Under the pieces are notes generated by a model. That model was given only the letters and a program-made list of their open reading frames with translations. It was not told the DNA's origin and did no database searches. 64,000 nt of DNA, from positions 1,302,001 through 1,366,000 of the forward strand of contig NZ_BLKW01000002.1 in the NCBI RefSeq assembly GCF_010723305.1, written 5' to 3'. The position numbers and the translations under genes were made by a program. Of the stretch, positions 27,146 to 35,791 are shown in pieces (within the stretch, counting starts at the first letter, position 1; each line of letters begins with the position of its first letter). Source of the DNA: Mycobacterium botniense. Lineage in GTDB: Bacteria > Actinomycetota > Actinomycetes > Mycobacteriales > Mycobacteriaceae.

Positions 27146-28342
27146 TCAGCGCCGAGGATTCCGCGGGTCTGGGCTTTGGGTATGCGGTTCGGGTGGAGGC
27201 AGCGGCCCCTGCAGCGGCGTGTCGGTCGGTTCGGCCAACGAGGATTCGGGGGTGTGCGACGCCGACATCGTCTTCTCGTCGAGGCTGTCCTTCTCGGCGT
27301 CTGGGTCGACCTCATTTGAGGTGCGGAACATGAAGAAGAACACCACCCAGCCGATAGCGGCGATGAGCAGCCAGCTGATCGCCCGGTAGATCAGCATGGC
27401 CGAGATGGCCGACGGCAGCGACATACCACTGGATACCAGACCGGGCACCAGCACTGCCTCGACAACCAAGAGACCGCCCGGCATCAGCGGGAGCGACCCG
27501 ACCGCGCGGGCCGCCGCATAAGCGACCGTCAAACCGGCGAGGGACGCGTTGTCACCGGTGGCATAGGCCGCGAAGCCCAGACAGGCGACATCGGCGACCC
27601 AGTTGAAGAGTGACCAGCTGAACGCGATTGTCAAGTCGCGGCGGCTCAGGCTGACCGATTCGAGCTGCATGAGGATCTCACGCCACTTGTCCACCCCGGT
27701 GTCGGCCGGTTTGCCGCGGATTGAGTTCACCCACGACAGGACGCGCAACCCGATCCCGTCCATCAGCTCGGGTCGTGAGGCCACCGCCTGACCCAGCAGC
27801 AACAATGCGACGAAACCACCCAGCGTAAAGAGCAATGAGAACGGGTTGTTTTTCGCGCCCAGCAGAAAGGCGCCACCCAGCCCGAGTAGTGCTAACCCCA
27901 CCGCCTGCAACACGCCCGACATCACCAGCTGCCACGATGCCACCAGCGTCGACGCACCCCAGAGTCGTTGCTGTCGAAGCAGAAACGTGGCTGAGAGTAC
28001 CGGCCCCCCGGGCAGCGTGGTGCTCAGCGAGTTGGCGGCGTAGTAGGCCGCCTCGGAGCGCCACTGCTTCACGTGCACCCCAGCGGACTTCAGCAAAGTG
28101 CGTTGGATCTGAGCAAAGCTGTGGATCGATGCGGCGGCGGCCAGCGCCGCGGCGAGCAGCCACCACCACTTGGCCGAGTACAGGCTTGTCCAGGCCTTGG
28201 CCAACTGGTCCCACACCAGGGCGATCTCGACCGCGAGAATGGCGGCCACAACGGCGAGAACCGCCCATCGGACCCACCAATACCTGCCGCGTGCAGCCGC
28301 ATCCTGCTGACGGCGGTTGCGGGCCGGCGCGTCTTGCGACAC
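27146..28342 (-). CDS. Flippase-like integral membrane protein, UPF0104/LPG-synthase TM family (Rv0204c-like)
   Basis: The 398-residue protein has about eight membrane helices and the family motifs [17 protein letters not shown] and [20 protein letters not shown], where glycines and prolines form the conserved core. Its cytoplasmic tail of about 60 residues is Pro/Ser/Asp-rich. These proteins resemble the membrane half of lysylphosphatidylglycerol synthase and are thought to flip lipids. The GTG at 28342 follows TACCCT by seven bases, so it is probably leaderless. Codons upstream of that GTG would lie before the promoter. Confidence 0.82.
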   Translation of the reverse strand: MSQDAPARNRRQQDAAARGRYWWVRWAVLAVVAAILAVEIALVWDQLAKAWTSLYSAKWWWLLAAALAAAASIHSFAQIQRTLLKSAGVHVKQWRSEAAYYAANSLSTTLPGGPVLSATFLLRQQRLWGASTLVASWQLVMSGVLQAVGLALLGLGGAFLLGAKNNPFSLLFTLGGFVALLLLGQAVASRPELMDGIGLRVLSWVNSIRGKPADTGVDKWREILMQLESVSLSRRDLTIAFSWSLFNWVADVACLGFAAYATGDNASLAGLTVAYAAARAVGSLPLMPGGLLVVEAVLVPGLVSSGMSLPSAISAMLIYRAISWLLIAAIGWVVFFFMFRTSNEVDPDAEKDSLDEKTMSASHTPESSLAEPTDTPLQGPLPPPEPHTQSPDPRNPRR

Positions 28343-28349
28343 GTGGTTC

Positions 28350-28355
28350 AGGGTA
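28350..28355 (-). promoter_or_regulatory. -10 box (TACCCT), leaderless start of the Rv0204c-like gene
   Basis: TACCCT on the minus strand ends seven bases before the GTG at 28342. The divergent gene has its own box at 28447, so the 117-bp spacer holds two leaderless promoters. Confidence 0.55.
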
Positions 28356-28446
28356 GCCGCGCGGGTCGTCCCGCAATCACGTTTGCCGCATGCGTCGTGT
28401 CGCATACCGTCGTCAGCGTGACCAGTGGTGGTGCGGGTGCGACAGC

Positions 28447-28452
28447 TACGCT
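28447..28452 (+). promoter_or_regulatory. -10 box (TACGCT), leaderless start of the AI-2E type gene
   Basis: TACGCT ends seven bases before the ATG at 28460 and excludes in-frame codons further upstream. Confidence 0.55.
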
Positions 28453-28459
28453 TACGCCC

Positions 28460-29599
28460 ATGCCGTCGACCCCTGACGACGATTCGGTCGAGCCGATTGT
28501 CCGTAAAACCGCGGCGTGGGCTTGGCGCTTGTTGGTCATCCTGGCCGCGGCGGTCGCGTTTTTCTGGCTAGCCAGGCGGCTCGCGATCGTCGTCGTTCCG
28601 GTACTGGTGGCGTTGATGTTGACGGCGTTGCTGGTGCCGGCGGTGGACTGGCTGAATCGCCGCGGCGCCCCTCGCGGTGGGGCGGTGGCGCTGGTCCTGC
28701 TTACCGGCATGGCGATCGTAGGTGGCATCCTCGCGTTCGTCATCAGCCAGTTCGTCATCGGGTTGCCCGGGCTGGTCGAACAAGTAACGCGCAGCATCGA
28801 TTCCGTCCGCAAATGGCTGATCGAAGGACCGCTGCATCTGAGTCGCGCGCAGATCGACAACGCCGGGAATGCGGCCATCCAAGCACTGCGCAACAACCAA
28901 GAGAAGTTGACCAGCGGCGCGGTGTCCACGGCGGCCACCGTGACCGAGGTTGTCACGGGCGCGTTGATGATGCTGTTCACGCTGATCTTCTTTCTCTACG
29001 GGGGGCGCAACATCTGGCACTACGTGACCAAAATCTTCCCGGTGCGCGTGCGGGATCGGGTACGCGCTGCCGGCAGCGCTGGATTCAGGTCGCTGATCGG
29101 CTATGTGCGGGCAACATTTTTGGTGGCGCTGGTGGACGCTGCGGGGGTGGGCACTGGGCTGGCGATCATGGGGGTGCCGTTGGCGCTGCCGCTGGCCTCG
29201 CTGGTGTTTCTGGGAGCTTTTATTCCGCTAGTCGGTGCTGTGATCAGCGGCTTTCTGGCTGTAGTGGTCGCGCTGTTGGCTAAAGGGTTTATCTATGCGC
29301 TGATCACTTTGGGCGTGCTCATCGGAGTGAACCAACTTGAGGCACATATTTTGCAGCCGCTCGTGATGGGCCGTGCGGTGTCGATCCATCCGCTGGCTGT
29401 GGTACTCGCCATCTCGACGGGCGGGGTGCTGGCCGGGGTTGTCGGAGCGTTGCTGGCTGTTCCGACGGTAGCGTTTCTCAACAACGCATTTCGGGTTTTG
29501 ACGGCGTCGCAGCCGTCCACTGAACCGCTCACTCACGACGGTGAGGGTTCAGCCATCATGCAGGCGGAGCCGGACAGCCTGGAGGACCGCTCCGAGTAG
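28460..29599 (+). CDS. AI-2E family membrane protein (Rv0205-like)
   Basis: The 379-residue protein belongs to the AI-2E transporter (PerM/TqsA) family: paired helices near the N-terminus, a long amphipathic cytoplasmic or periplasmic region (about 105-165), then five to six helices. [20 protein letters not shown] and the C-terminal [20 protein letters not shown] are the family signatures. Members export small molecules or act in Na+/H+ exchange; a mycobacterial PerM homologue supports cell division. The last residues (LEDRSE) and the stop are encoded by the first unit of a 53-bp tandem repeat, so the C-terminal end was shaped by that repeat. Confidence 0.85.
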   Translation: MPSTPDDDSVEPIVRKTAAWAWRLLVILAAAVAFFWLARRLAIVVVPVLVALMLTALLVPAVDWLNRRGAPRGGAVALVLLTGMAIVGGILAFVISQFVIGLPGLVEQVTRSIDSVRKWLIEGPLHLSRAQIDNAGNAAIQALRNNQEKLTSGAVSTAATVTEVVTGALMMLFTLIFFLYGGRNIWHYVTKIFPVRVRDRVRAAGSAGFRSLIGYVRATFLVALVDAAGVGTGLAIMGVPLALPLASLVFLGAFIPLVGAVISGFLAVVVALLAKGFIYALITLGVLIGVNQLEAHILQPLVMGRAVSIHPLAVVLAISTGGVLAGVVGALLAVPTVAFLNNAFRVLTASQPSTEPLTHDGEGSAIMQAEPDSLEDRSE

Positions 29600-29792
29600 C
29601 GGGCTGCGAGGAGCTGGTCCGACTATTGGGGTCAGAGGACCGCTCCGAGTAGCGGGCTGCGAGGAGCTGGTCCGACTATTGGGGTCAGAGGACCGCTCCG
29701 AGTAGCGGGCTGCGAGGAGCTGGTCCGACTATTGGGGTCAGGGGACCGCTCCGAGTAGCGGGCTGCGAAAAACTGGGTCTACTGGGATTTCA
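29582..29792. repeat. 53-bp tandem repeat: three identical hairpin units and one decayed unit
   Basis: Units start at 29582, 29635 and 29688 and are identical over 53 bp. A fourth at 29741 is 52 bp and diverged in its second half. The first unit contains the stop codon of the AI-2E gene. Within each unit GGACCGCTCC can pair with GGAGC-T-GGTCC (29584-29593 with 29610-29620 in unit 1), giving a 10-bp stem with one bulge and a 16-base loop. Unit length and overlap with a stop codon recall MIRU elements of mycobacteria. The units probably also act as serial terminators between convergent genes. Confidence 0.88.
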
Positions 29793-29853
29793 GGGGACCG
29801 GTCAAGGCCCAAGGGATGGCACCGAGGAGCGCGGCGGCCCCAGGCGCGGCGTG

Positions 29854-29923
29854 CCGTTGGAAGCCGCAGCCTCATTCCAGTTGAGAAGCCGTTGGAAGCC
29901 GCAGCCTCATTCCAGTTGAGAAG
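29854..29923. repeat. 35-bp direct repeat, two copies, at the 3' side of mmpL3
   Basis: Two abutting 35-bp copies start at 29854 and 29889 (each CCGTTGGAAGCC... to ...GTTGAGAAG). Fragments of the unit end (GTTGA.AA, CAGTTGAGAAGG) continue to the mmpL3 stop at 29945. With the 53-bp array, they fill nearly all of the 345-bp gap between the two convergent genes; no gene is present there. Confidence 0.85.
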
Positions 29924-29944
29924 GTTGAAAACAGTTGAGAAGGT

Positions 29945-32887
29945 TTAGAAGCGGCCTTCGCGGCGCAGCAAATCTTGAGCACTGAGCCCGCCACCGCGGC
30001 GCGGACGGGTGTTGTCGGCGTTATCGCCGTGCTGTTCTCTGGTGTCGATTTTTTCGGTCGCCGCCTCGGCGTCATTGTCCTGGGGTGACGACACGGGAAG
30101 CGCCGTAGTGGAATCCTCGGCGTCGTTCTGCTCATGGCCTGAAAAGTGCTGCGGAACGGGTATTGCTCGGGTCTGACCGGCAGACGGCGGCGGTGGCGGT
30201 GCGCTCTCTTCCGGGTCGCGTGGGTCACCAGCGTGATCGCCGTGCTTGCGGTTGCCCCGCAGCTCGCTGAGCCAAGACTCGATTTCACGACCCTGCGGCG
30301 GTGCTGTGCGGGCTTTTCGGGGACGCTGAGTGGCCGGGGATGCTTTCATCGCGGCGCCCCCGGTGGAGAGGCGAGTCGTTGGCGGCTCCTCAGCCTCTCC
30401 CGCGCCGGCGGGCATCCGGGTCGTGCTCGCCGCTGACGGGGTGATTTGAGCTCTCTGCTCCGGTCGCTGCGCCGCGCGTGAACGCGGCGGCCCGCCGACG
30501 GCCGGGTGGGTGGGGTCGTGCGGCGGTCGCGGCGCGGTGGCGATCGGGCCGCGCATCGCGACTGGAGGCCGATCACCGCCATATCTGGCCACAGCGGGCC
30601 GCACTTTACGCTCGTCGGGCAGATGGATTTCGCCGAGCCCGATACGGTTCTGCAGCCGCTTCATCCAGCGCGGCGCCCACCAGCAGTCGTCACCGAGCAG
30701 CTTCATCACCGATGGCACCAGGAACATCCGCACCACGGTGGCGTCCAGCAGTAACGCCGCGATCAATCCGAACGCCAGGTATTTCATCATCACCAGATCG
30801 GAGAACACGAATGCGCCCGCGACTACGGCGAGGATCAGTGCAGCGGCGGTAATGATCCGCCCGGTGGTTGCCGTTCCGATGCGGATAGCCTCAGCGGTCG
30901 ACATGCCGCGTTCTCGCGCCTCGACCATGCGGGAGACCAAGAACACCTCGTAATCGGTGGCTAACCCGTACCCCACGGCGATGACCAGCCCGATCACCGG
31001 CGCCGTTAATGGGGTCGGAGTGAAATTCAGCCACCTGGAGAAGTGTCCCTCGACAAATATCCAGGTCAAGATGCCCAGTGTCGACCCCAGCGTCAGCGCG
31101 CTCATCACCGCGGCCTTGATCGGCAGCACCACCGATCCAAACGCCAGGAACATCAGCACGGTGGTGGTGCTGATCAGGATCACCAGCATCAAGGGCAGCT
31201 TTGCGAACAGCACGTGAATGCTGTCCTGCTCCAGCGCCGGGGTACCACCGACCCACACGGTAACTCCCTTGGGGGCGGTGATAGCGCGCAACTCGCTGAC
31301 CTTCCGAGCCGCGTCATTACGGTTGACCAGGCCGTTCTGGATGACCCGGACCGCCGGATTCTTCGACGCGCCCTGCGCATAGGGGCGCTCCTGCCACATC
31401 TGCGCCGGATCGTGGTTCGGGTCGGTGAATCCGCTGATCGCCATCGCCTGGTTGCGAATGTCGGCGATCTGCTGATCGGTGACAGGTCGATGGTTGTCGG
31501 TCTGGATCACCAGGGTCAGCGGCTCGGTGCGGTAGCCGGGAAAAAGCTTGTCAAATTCTTCTTGTGCCTGGCGCACCGGGTTGCTTGGTGGCAGATATTT
31601 TTCGCTGATACCTCCCAGCCGCAAATTGCCCAACGGGATAATCAGCAAAACCATAGCGATGATAATCGGGGCTGCGAACAGCACCGGTCGTTTCATCACC
31701 CGGTTGACCAGCTTGCCCCAAAATCCGGCCTCGACCTCTTCGCGCGTTTTAGTCCGTTGCAGCAGGTCGGCGAGCCAGCTCAAATAGGCGCGGGAAAATC
31801 TCCAGTTCGCCAGCAACGGTATTCGGAATAGTGTCCGTACCCCGAGCGCGTCGACATGGCGCCCAAGCAGCCCGAGACAGGCCGGCAACACGGTGATCGA
31901 CAGCACCGCCGACAACATGACCGACGCGATCATGGCGTAGGTCAGCGATCTCAGAAAGCCCTGCGGGAACAGCAGCAATCCGCTCGCGGAGGCGACGATG
32001 ATCACCGCCGAGAACGTCACGGTGCGTCCGGCCGTCATCACCGCACGACGCACCGCCGCCTCGGTGTCATAGCCCTCGGCGATCTCCTCACGGAAGCGGC
32101 TCACCACAAAAAGCCCGTAATCGATTGCCAGACCGAGGCCGATCAGCGTGACCACCGGCTGGGCGAAATAATGCACCGGGCCGAACACCGCGACGAGTCG
32201 CATAATCCCCAGCGCACCGGCGATGGACAGCCCGCCGACCATCACCGGCAGGCCGGCGGCGACCACCCCTCCGAACACGAAGAACAACACCACTGCCACC
32301 AGCGGCAACGCCAGGACTTCGGCTCGCCTCTGATCTTTGGCGATGGTGCCGGTCAACGCGTTGGCCACCGGCTCCAACCCGGCGAGTTTGACCGTGCCGC
32401 CGTCAAGCTTTTGCAGGTCGGGTGCGATGGCCTTGTAGTTGTTGAGAATGGTGTCGTCGTCGTCACCCCGAAGGGGAATGCTGACAAAGGTGTACTTCTT
32501 GTCCGGGGTCACCATGCCCTGAACAACGTGGCTCTTCGAGTCGGGCGCTCTGAGGTAACCGGCCCATCCGAGGACCTGTTTGGGGTGGTCGCGTTGAAAT
32601 TGGTTGAGTTCGGCCACGATCTTCTTCGACCACGCCGGGTCGGTGACCGTTTTACCGGCCGGAGCGTGGAAGATCGCCACGATGTGACCGGTGCGGTCCC
32701 GGCCGTAGACCTCGTCGGCGAGTTTTGACGCCTTCACTGACTGGCTGCTGTCGTCGTAAAAACCGCTCTGGGTCACATGCGAGCCCAGCGTCAACCCGAA
32801 GATGCCGCCGCCGAGGCATAGCGCCACCAGCACGCCGATTACGATGAATCGGTAGCGGTAGACAGTTCGACCCCACCAGGCGAACAC
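29945..32887 (-). CDS. mmpL3: Trehalose monomycolate flippase MmpL3
   Basis: The 980-residue essential transporter moves trehalose monomycolate across the inner membrane for outer-membrane synthesis and is the target of SQ109 and indolecarboxamides. Two RND halves are visible. The proton-relay pairs are Asp256-Tyr257 (GLAIDYGLF) and Asp645-Tyr646 (LATDYEVF), with numbering as in M. smegmatis. Each half has a periplasmic porter domain. The last 240 residues are a disordered cytoplasmic tail rich in Pro, Arg and Glu. The GTG at 32887 follows AAGGAG. The 3' end abuts repeat DNA that may have altered the tail. Confidence 0.96.
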   Translation of the reverse strand: MFAWWGRTVYRYRFIVIGVLVALCLGGGIFGLTLGSHVTQSGFYDDSSQSVKASKLADEVYGRDRTGHIVAIFHAPAGKTVTDPAWSKKIVAELNQFQRDHPKQVLGWAGYLRAPDSKSHVVQGMVTPDKKYTFVSIPLRGDDDDTILNNYKAIAPDLQKLDGGTVKLAGLEPVANALTGTIAKDQRRAEVLALPLVAVVLFFVFGGVVAAGLPVMVGGLSIAGALGIMRLVAVFGPVHYFAQPVVTLIGLGLAIDYGLFVVSRFREEIAEGYDTEAAVRRAVMTAGRTVTFSAVIIVASASGLLLFPQGFLRSLTYAMIASVMLSAVLSITVLPACLGLLGRHVDALGVRTLFRIPLLANWRFSRAYLSWLADLLQRTKTREEVEAGFWGKLVNRVMKRPVLFAAPIIIAMVLLIIPLGNLRLGGISEKYLPPSNPVRQAQEEFDKLFPGYRTEPLTLVIQTDNHRPVTDQQIADIRNQAMAISGFTDPNHDPAQMWQERPYAQGASKNPAVRVIQNGLVNRNDAARKVSELRAITAPKGVTVWVGGTPALEQDSIHVLFAKLPLMLVILISTTTVLMFLAFGSVVLPIKAAVMSALTLGSTLGILTWIFVEGHFSRWLNFTPTPLTAPVIGLVIAVGYGLATDYEVFLVSRMVEARERGMSTAEAIRIGTATTGRIITAAALILAVVAGAFVFSDLVMMKYLAFGLIAALLLDATVVRMFLVPSVMKLLGDDCWWAPRWMKRLQNRIGLGEIHLPDERKVRPAVARYGGDRPPVAMRGPIATAPRPPHDPTHPAVGGPPRSRAAQRPEQRAQITPSAASTTRMPAGAGEAEEPPTTRLSTGGAAMKASPATQRPRKARTAPPQGREIESWLSELRGNRKHGDHAGDPRDPEESAPPPPPSAGQTRAIPVPQHFSGHEQNDAEDSTTALPVSSPQDNDAEAATEKIDTREQHGDNADNTRPRRGGGLSAQDLLRREGRF

Positions 32888-32936
32888 ACAAGCTCCTTAC
32901 TGGATCCGTGGCGACGCGCGCATTGGTTTTCCAGTC

Positions 32937-33656
32937 TCACACACGCGAGGTCAGTAGCGAGGACAGCGGCCGGAACGGCTGCAGCCACGCTCCCTGCTCC
33001 GGCAGCGAATCTAGGCCGATTCGCGGCAACGGTTCCCGGAACACACCGTCGATGTCCTCCAGGTCGACGAACTCCAAGCTATCCGACGCTAGCGCCCAAC
33101 TGGCGTGTTCGCGAAATCCGAGCACCTGGACGGGGACCCCGGCGCGTGCGATTTCCTCCAGCGGTTGGCGGAAGGCCTGACCGTCGGCGGAGGCCACTAC
33201 CAGCGCGGCAAGTCCTTCGGTGCACCGGAGATCGATATGCCGGAGCATGTCGCCGTCGACATCGCTGTCGTCGTCGATCTTTGGTTTGGCGAAAACCGCA
33301 AAGCCCACGTTACGCAACGCGTCGACCCACGGGCGCACCACTTCGGCTGTGCCAGGTGCGACGTTGGTGAAAACCGTGGCTTCCGGTTCGACCACGACGT
33401 CCCGATGATCAGCGGCGATCTCTGCGGTGCGCGCCAACAGCCAGCGGCCCAGCGCGTCGAAACGCGGGCGTTCCAAAGCGGTCGGCCGACGGCCGAGGAT
33501 CGAGCCTAAGCCCATGTCGAGATTGGGCGCATCCCACACCAACAACACCCGCCGGACCGGCAGCCCGAAGCCGGCCACTCCGTTCACCGATGGATCCACA
33601 GCAACCGGGGCGACCGGCTCGGGGACCGCCGGGGTGGTCTCTTCGGTCATGCTCAT
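32937..33656 (-). CDS. NYN-domain protein (Rv0207c-like)
   Basis: The 239-residue protein carries a PIN-like NYN nuclease domain at about residues 35-185. The acidic residues expected of the active site are visible in LLVWDAPNLDMGLG, DDDSDVDGDML and VVASADGQAF. Such proteins are thought to cleave RNA, often tRNA or rRNA. The gene begins three bases after the trmB stop, so the two form one transcript. A link between a putative RNase and a tRNA methyltransferase suggests RNA metabolism, but the position just upstream of mmpL3 may only be transcriptional. Confidence 0.82.
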   Translation of the reverse strand: MSMTEETTPAVPEPVAPVAVDPSVNGVAGFGLPVRRVLLVWDAPNLDMGLGSILGRRPTALERPRFDALGRWLLARTAEIAADHRDVVVEPEATVFTNVAPGTAEVVRPWVDALRNVGFAVFAKPKIDDDSDVDGDMLRHIDLRCTEGLAALVVASADGQAFRQPLEEIARAGVPVQVLGFREHASWALASDSLEFVDLEDIDGVFREPLPRIGLDSLPEQGAWLQPFRPLSSLLTSRV

Positions 33657-33659
33657 CAG

Positions 33660-34427
33660 TCAGCGTCTTTCCCAGACCAGGTCGGTGACGGCGTTGCCCG
33701 CCTGCCGGGCTTTCGATTCGTATTTGGTGCTGGGCCGCACGACGGAGATCGCCAGTTGGCGGGAACCGGGATCGGTGCGCCGGAGCCGGGGCTCGGCGTC
33801 GCCGACCTCGGCGATGTGTTCGGCATAACCACGGTGGTCGGTGGCCACGTGCAAAACGCCGCCGGGCCGCAGCCGGTCCGCGATCAGGCTTATGGTGGCC
33901 GGCTGCAGCAGTCGGCGTTTGTGGTGGCGCTTTTTGGGCCACGGATCCGGAAAAAAGACCCGGACTCCGGTCAGCGAGCCCGGCGCGATCATGTGTTCCA
34001 GCACATCGACCGCGTGACCGCAGATCAGCCGCACATTGCCGACATTCTGCTGTTCCAGTGCGCACAGCAGCTGCGCCAGCCCCCGCTGGTACAACTCCAC
34101 CGCGATGACATCGACATCGGGTTCGGATTGCGCCATCGCCAACGTCGACGTACCGCTACCACAGCCGATTTCCAGCACCAGCGGAGCGTCACGACCGAAC
34201 CAGGCCCGGGTGTCTAGCTCGGTGACGGTGGCGTGCCGGCCCAGGTGAGGCCAGAGCCGCTGCCAGGTCTTTTGCTGCGCACTCGAGAGAGACCCACGCG
34301 AGCGGAAGCTGGTGGTCTGGGGATAGCGCTTCCCGGCGCGTGGCGCAGGCTGACCGCTATCGGGCGGATGCGACGGGATCACCAGGGCCGCCTCATGCTG
34401 CGCACGCATTCGTCCATGGTGGCCCAT
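33660..34427 (-). CDS. trmB: tRNA (guanine-N7-)-methyltransferase TrmB
   Basis: The 255-residue enzyme methylates G46 in the variable loop of tRNA. The SAM motif is LVLEIGCGSGTSTLAMA (about residues 98-114). The family signature FFPDPWPKKRHHKRRLLQP follows, and the C-terminal TKYESKA motif binds tRNA. The frame is open to 34946, but similarity to the M. tuberculosis protein starts near MGHHGRMRAQ, so I use the ATG at 34427. An ATG at 34409 is possible. No ribosome binding site is obvious. Confidence 0.9.
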   Translation of the reverse strand: MGHHGRMRAQHEAALVIPSHPPDSGQPAPRAGKRYPQTTSFRSRGSLSSAQQKTWQRLWPHLGRHATVTELDTRAWFGRDAPLVLEIGCGSGTSTLAMAQSEPDVDVIAVELYQRGLAQLLCALEQQNVGNVRLICGHAVDVLEHMIAPGSLTGVRVFFPDPWPKKRHHKRRLLQPATISLIADRLRPGGVLHVATDHRGYAEHIAEVGDAEPRLRRTDPGSRQLAISVVRPSTKYESKARQAGNAVTDLVWERR

Positions 34428-34699
34428 GAACCCATGATGTAGCCGCCGGGTGGGGCAGATTGATACCCAACAGTTGTCTTCACCTGGTAACGGCCCGGTG
34501 GCTCGCGTCCCGGCGATGCAGATGTCACGATTCGGTAGGGCTTGCCGGCCAGGCCCAGTGAGTGACGCCATGGTGATGCAGTCTGGCCGGCGGGCCTGAG
34601 GAGGACCCGGATGGACAATCACATCGCTCGGCGACAATACCAACCAGGCTGCGGCCCTGCCCGGCGGCGATGTGCACCGGGCAATGTCACGAGCGGGAA

Positions 34700-35791
34700 A
34701 TGGTGATCCGGAGCGGGCCGGGAGCCGAACAGCGGAGAGCGAACAGACGGGACATGCGCGGGCAGGGGCATCAGATCTTCGCCGAAAAGCTGAGGCGATT
34801 TGCCGCTGACGCCGCCAATCCGCGGGTGGCGGCGATCGCCCAGCGAGTCGGAGCACCGCTGCGGATTGCGGTGTCTGGACGTCGTGGGGTGGGTCGGGCC
34901 ACGGTCGCGCGAGCCCTGGCAGCGGCGGGTTTTGCTGTGACAGCACAGGACAGCTCCGAGGTGGTTGTCTACGTGATCGCGGAGGTGCTCAAACCGGAAG
35001 ACCAGGTCGCCCTGGCGGCTGCGCGGCGTCCGGTGTTGGCGCTGCTGAACAAGGCGGATGTGGCCGGCTTGCGTTCCGGCGCGGGGCCGCTCGTGTTCGC
35101 GCGGAACCGCTGCGCGCAGTTTTCAGCGCTGACCGGGGTACCGATGGAGCCGCTGGTCGGTCTGCTGGCCGACGCCGTGCTGAACAACCTGCTCGACGGT
35201 GTCCTGTGTGAGGCGTTGTCGACGCTGGCCGCCCATCGCTTCGATGACGGCTCGCCGGGTGTTGTGGCGGCAGCGCGCGGTGTGCTGCCCGCGGCGACCT
35301 GGCGACATTTGCTGGACACTCTCGACGTATTCGGTGTTGCCGTGGCGATCGCCGCGATCCAGCAGGGCAGGCCCGCTGCGGAGATCCCTGCGCTCCTGCT
35401 GGGCGTGAGCAATGCCGACGCCGTTGTCGACCGGCTCACTGCGCTCGGGAGCGAGGCCTGTTACTTGCGGGTATGCGATGCTGTCACCGAATTGGAGGCG
35501 CTGGCCGTCACCGACCCGAATGTCGGCGAGTTCCTGTGTTGCGATGACACGGTGATCGCCCGGATGGACGCGGCCGCCGATGTGCTCGACGCGGCCGGCA
35601 TGGGTGTCGAGCGGTGCGACGGCCGGGCCGCGTACCTGGCTCGCGCGGTGCGCTGGACGCAGTACAGTCGCCGACGAGTGAGCCCCGTGCAGCGCGCCTG
35701 CAGCGCCGATCTAGCCAGGGGATCGCTTCGGCTGTGGGCACGCACCGGCGGGTCTGTGTCGATAGCGGCGCGTTCCGGAGCATCACCGTGA
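34700..35791 (+). CDS. Dynamin-like GTPase-related protein, first of a pair (Rv0209-like)
   Basis: The 363-residue protein has a P-loop-like AVSGRRGVGRATVARAL (about residues 58-74), in which Arg replaces the usual Lys before the hydroxyl residue. LALLNKADV near residue 115 is a clear G4 guanine-specificity motif. The rest is helical. It is translationally coupled to a larger partner with a coiled coil and membrane hairpin, the arrangement of paired bacterial dynamin-like proteins. The start is uncertain: the ATG at 34700 gives the length of Rv0209 and has GCGGGAA just before it, while an ATG at 34754 is the alternative. Function is not known. Confidence 0.72.
   Translation: MVIRSGPGAEQRRANRRDMRGQGHQIFAEKLRRFAADAANPRVAAIAQRVGAPLRIAVSGRRGVGRATVARALAAAGFAVTAQDSSEVVVYVIAEVLKPEDQVALAAARRPVLALLNKADVAGLRSGAGPLVFARNRCAQFSALTGVPMEPLVGLLADAVLNNLLDGVLCEALSTLAAHRFDDGSPGVVAAARGVLPAATWRHLLDTLDVFGVAVAIAAIQQGRPAAEIPALLLGVSNADAVVDRLTALGSEACYLRVCDAVTELEALAVTDPNVGEFLCCDDTVIARMDAAADVLDAAGMGVERCDGRAAYLARAVRWTQYSRRRVSPVQRACSADLARGSLRLWARTGGSVSIAARSGASP

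Noticed and set aside
29582..29923. Possible CRISPR array
   Set aside because: The repeats abut directly without unique spacers, and no cas genes are nearby.
31856..32728. Open frame of 290 codons on the plus strand opposite mmpL3
   Set aside because: It is antisense to the conserved transport core of mmpL3 and its translation is a His/Arg/Asp-rich artefact.
34428..34946. N-terminal extension of trmB by about 170 codons
   Set aside because: The extension is Pro/Arg-rich without similarity, TrmB of known size starts near 34427, and the region probably holds the trmB promoter.
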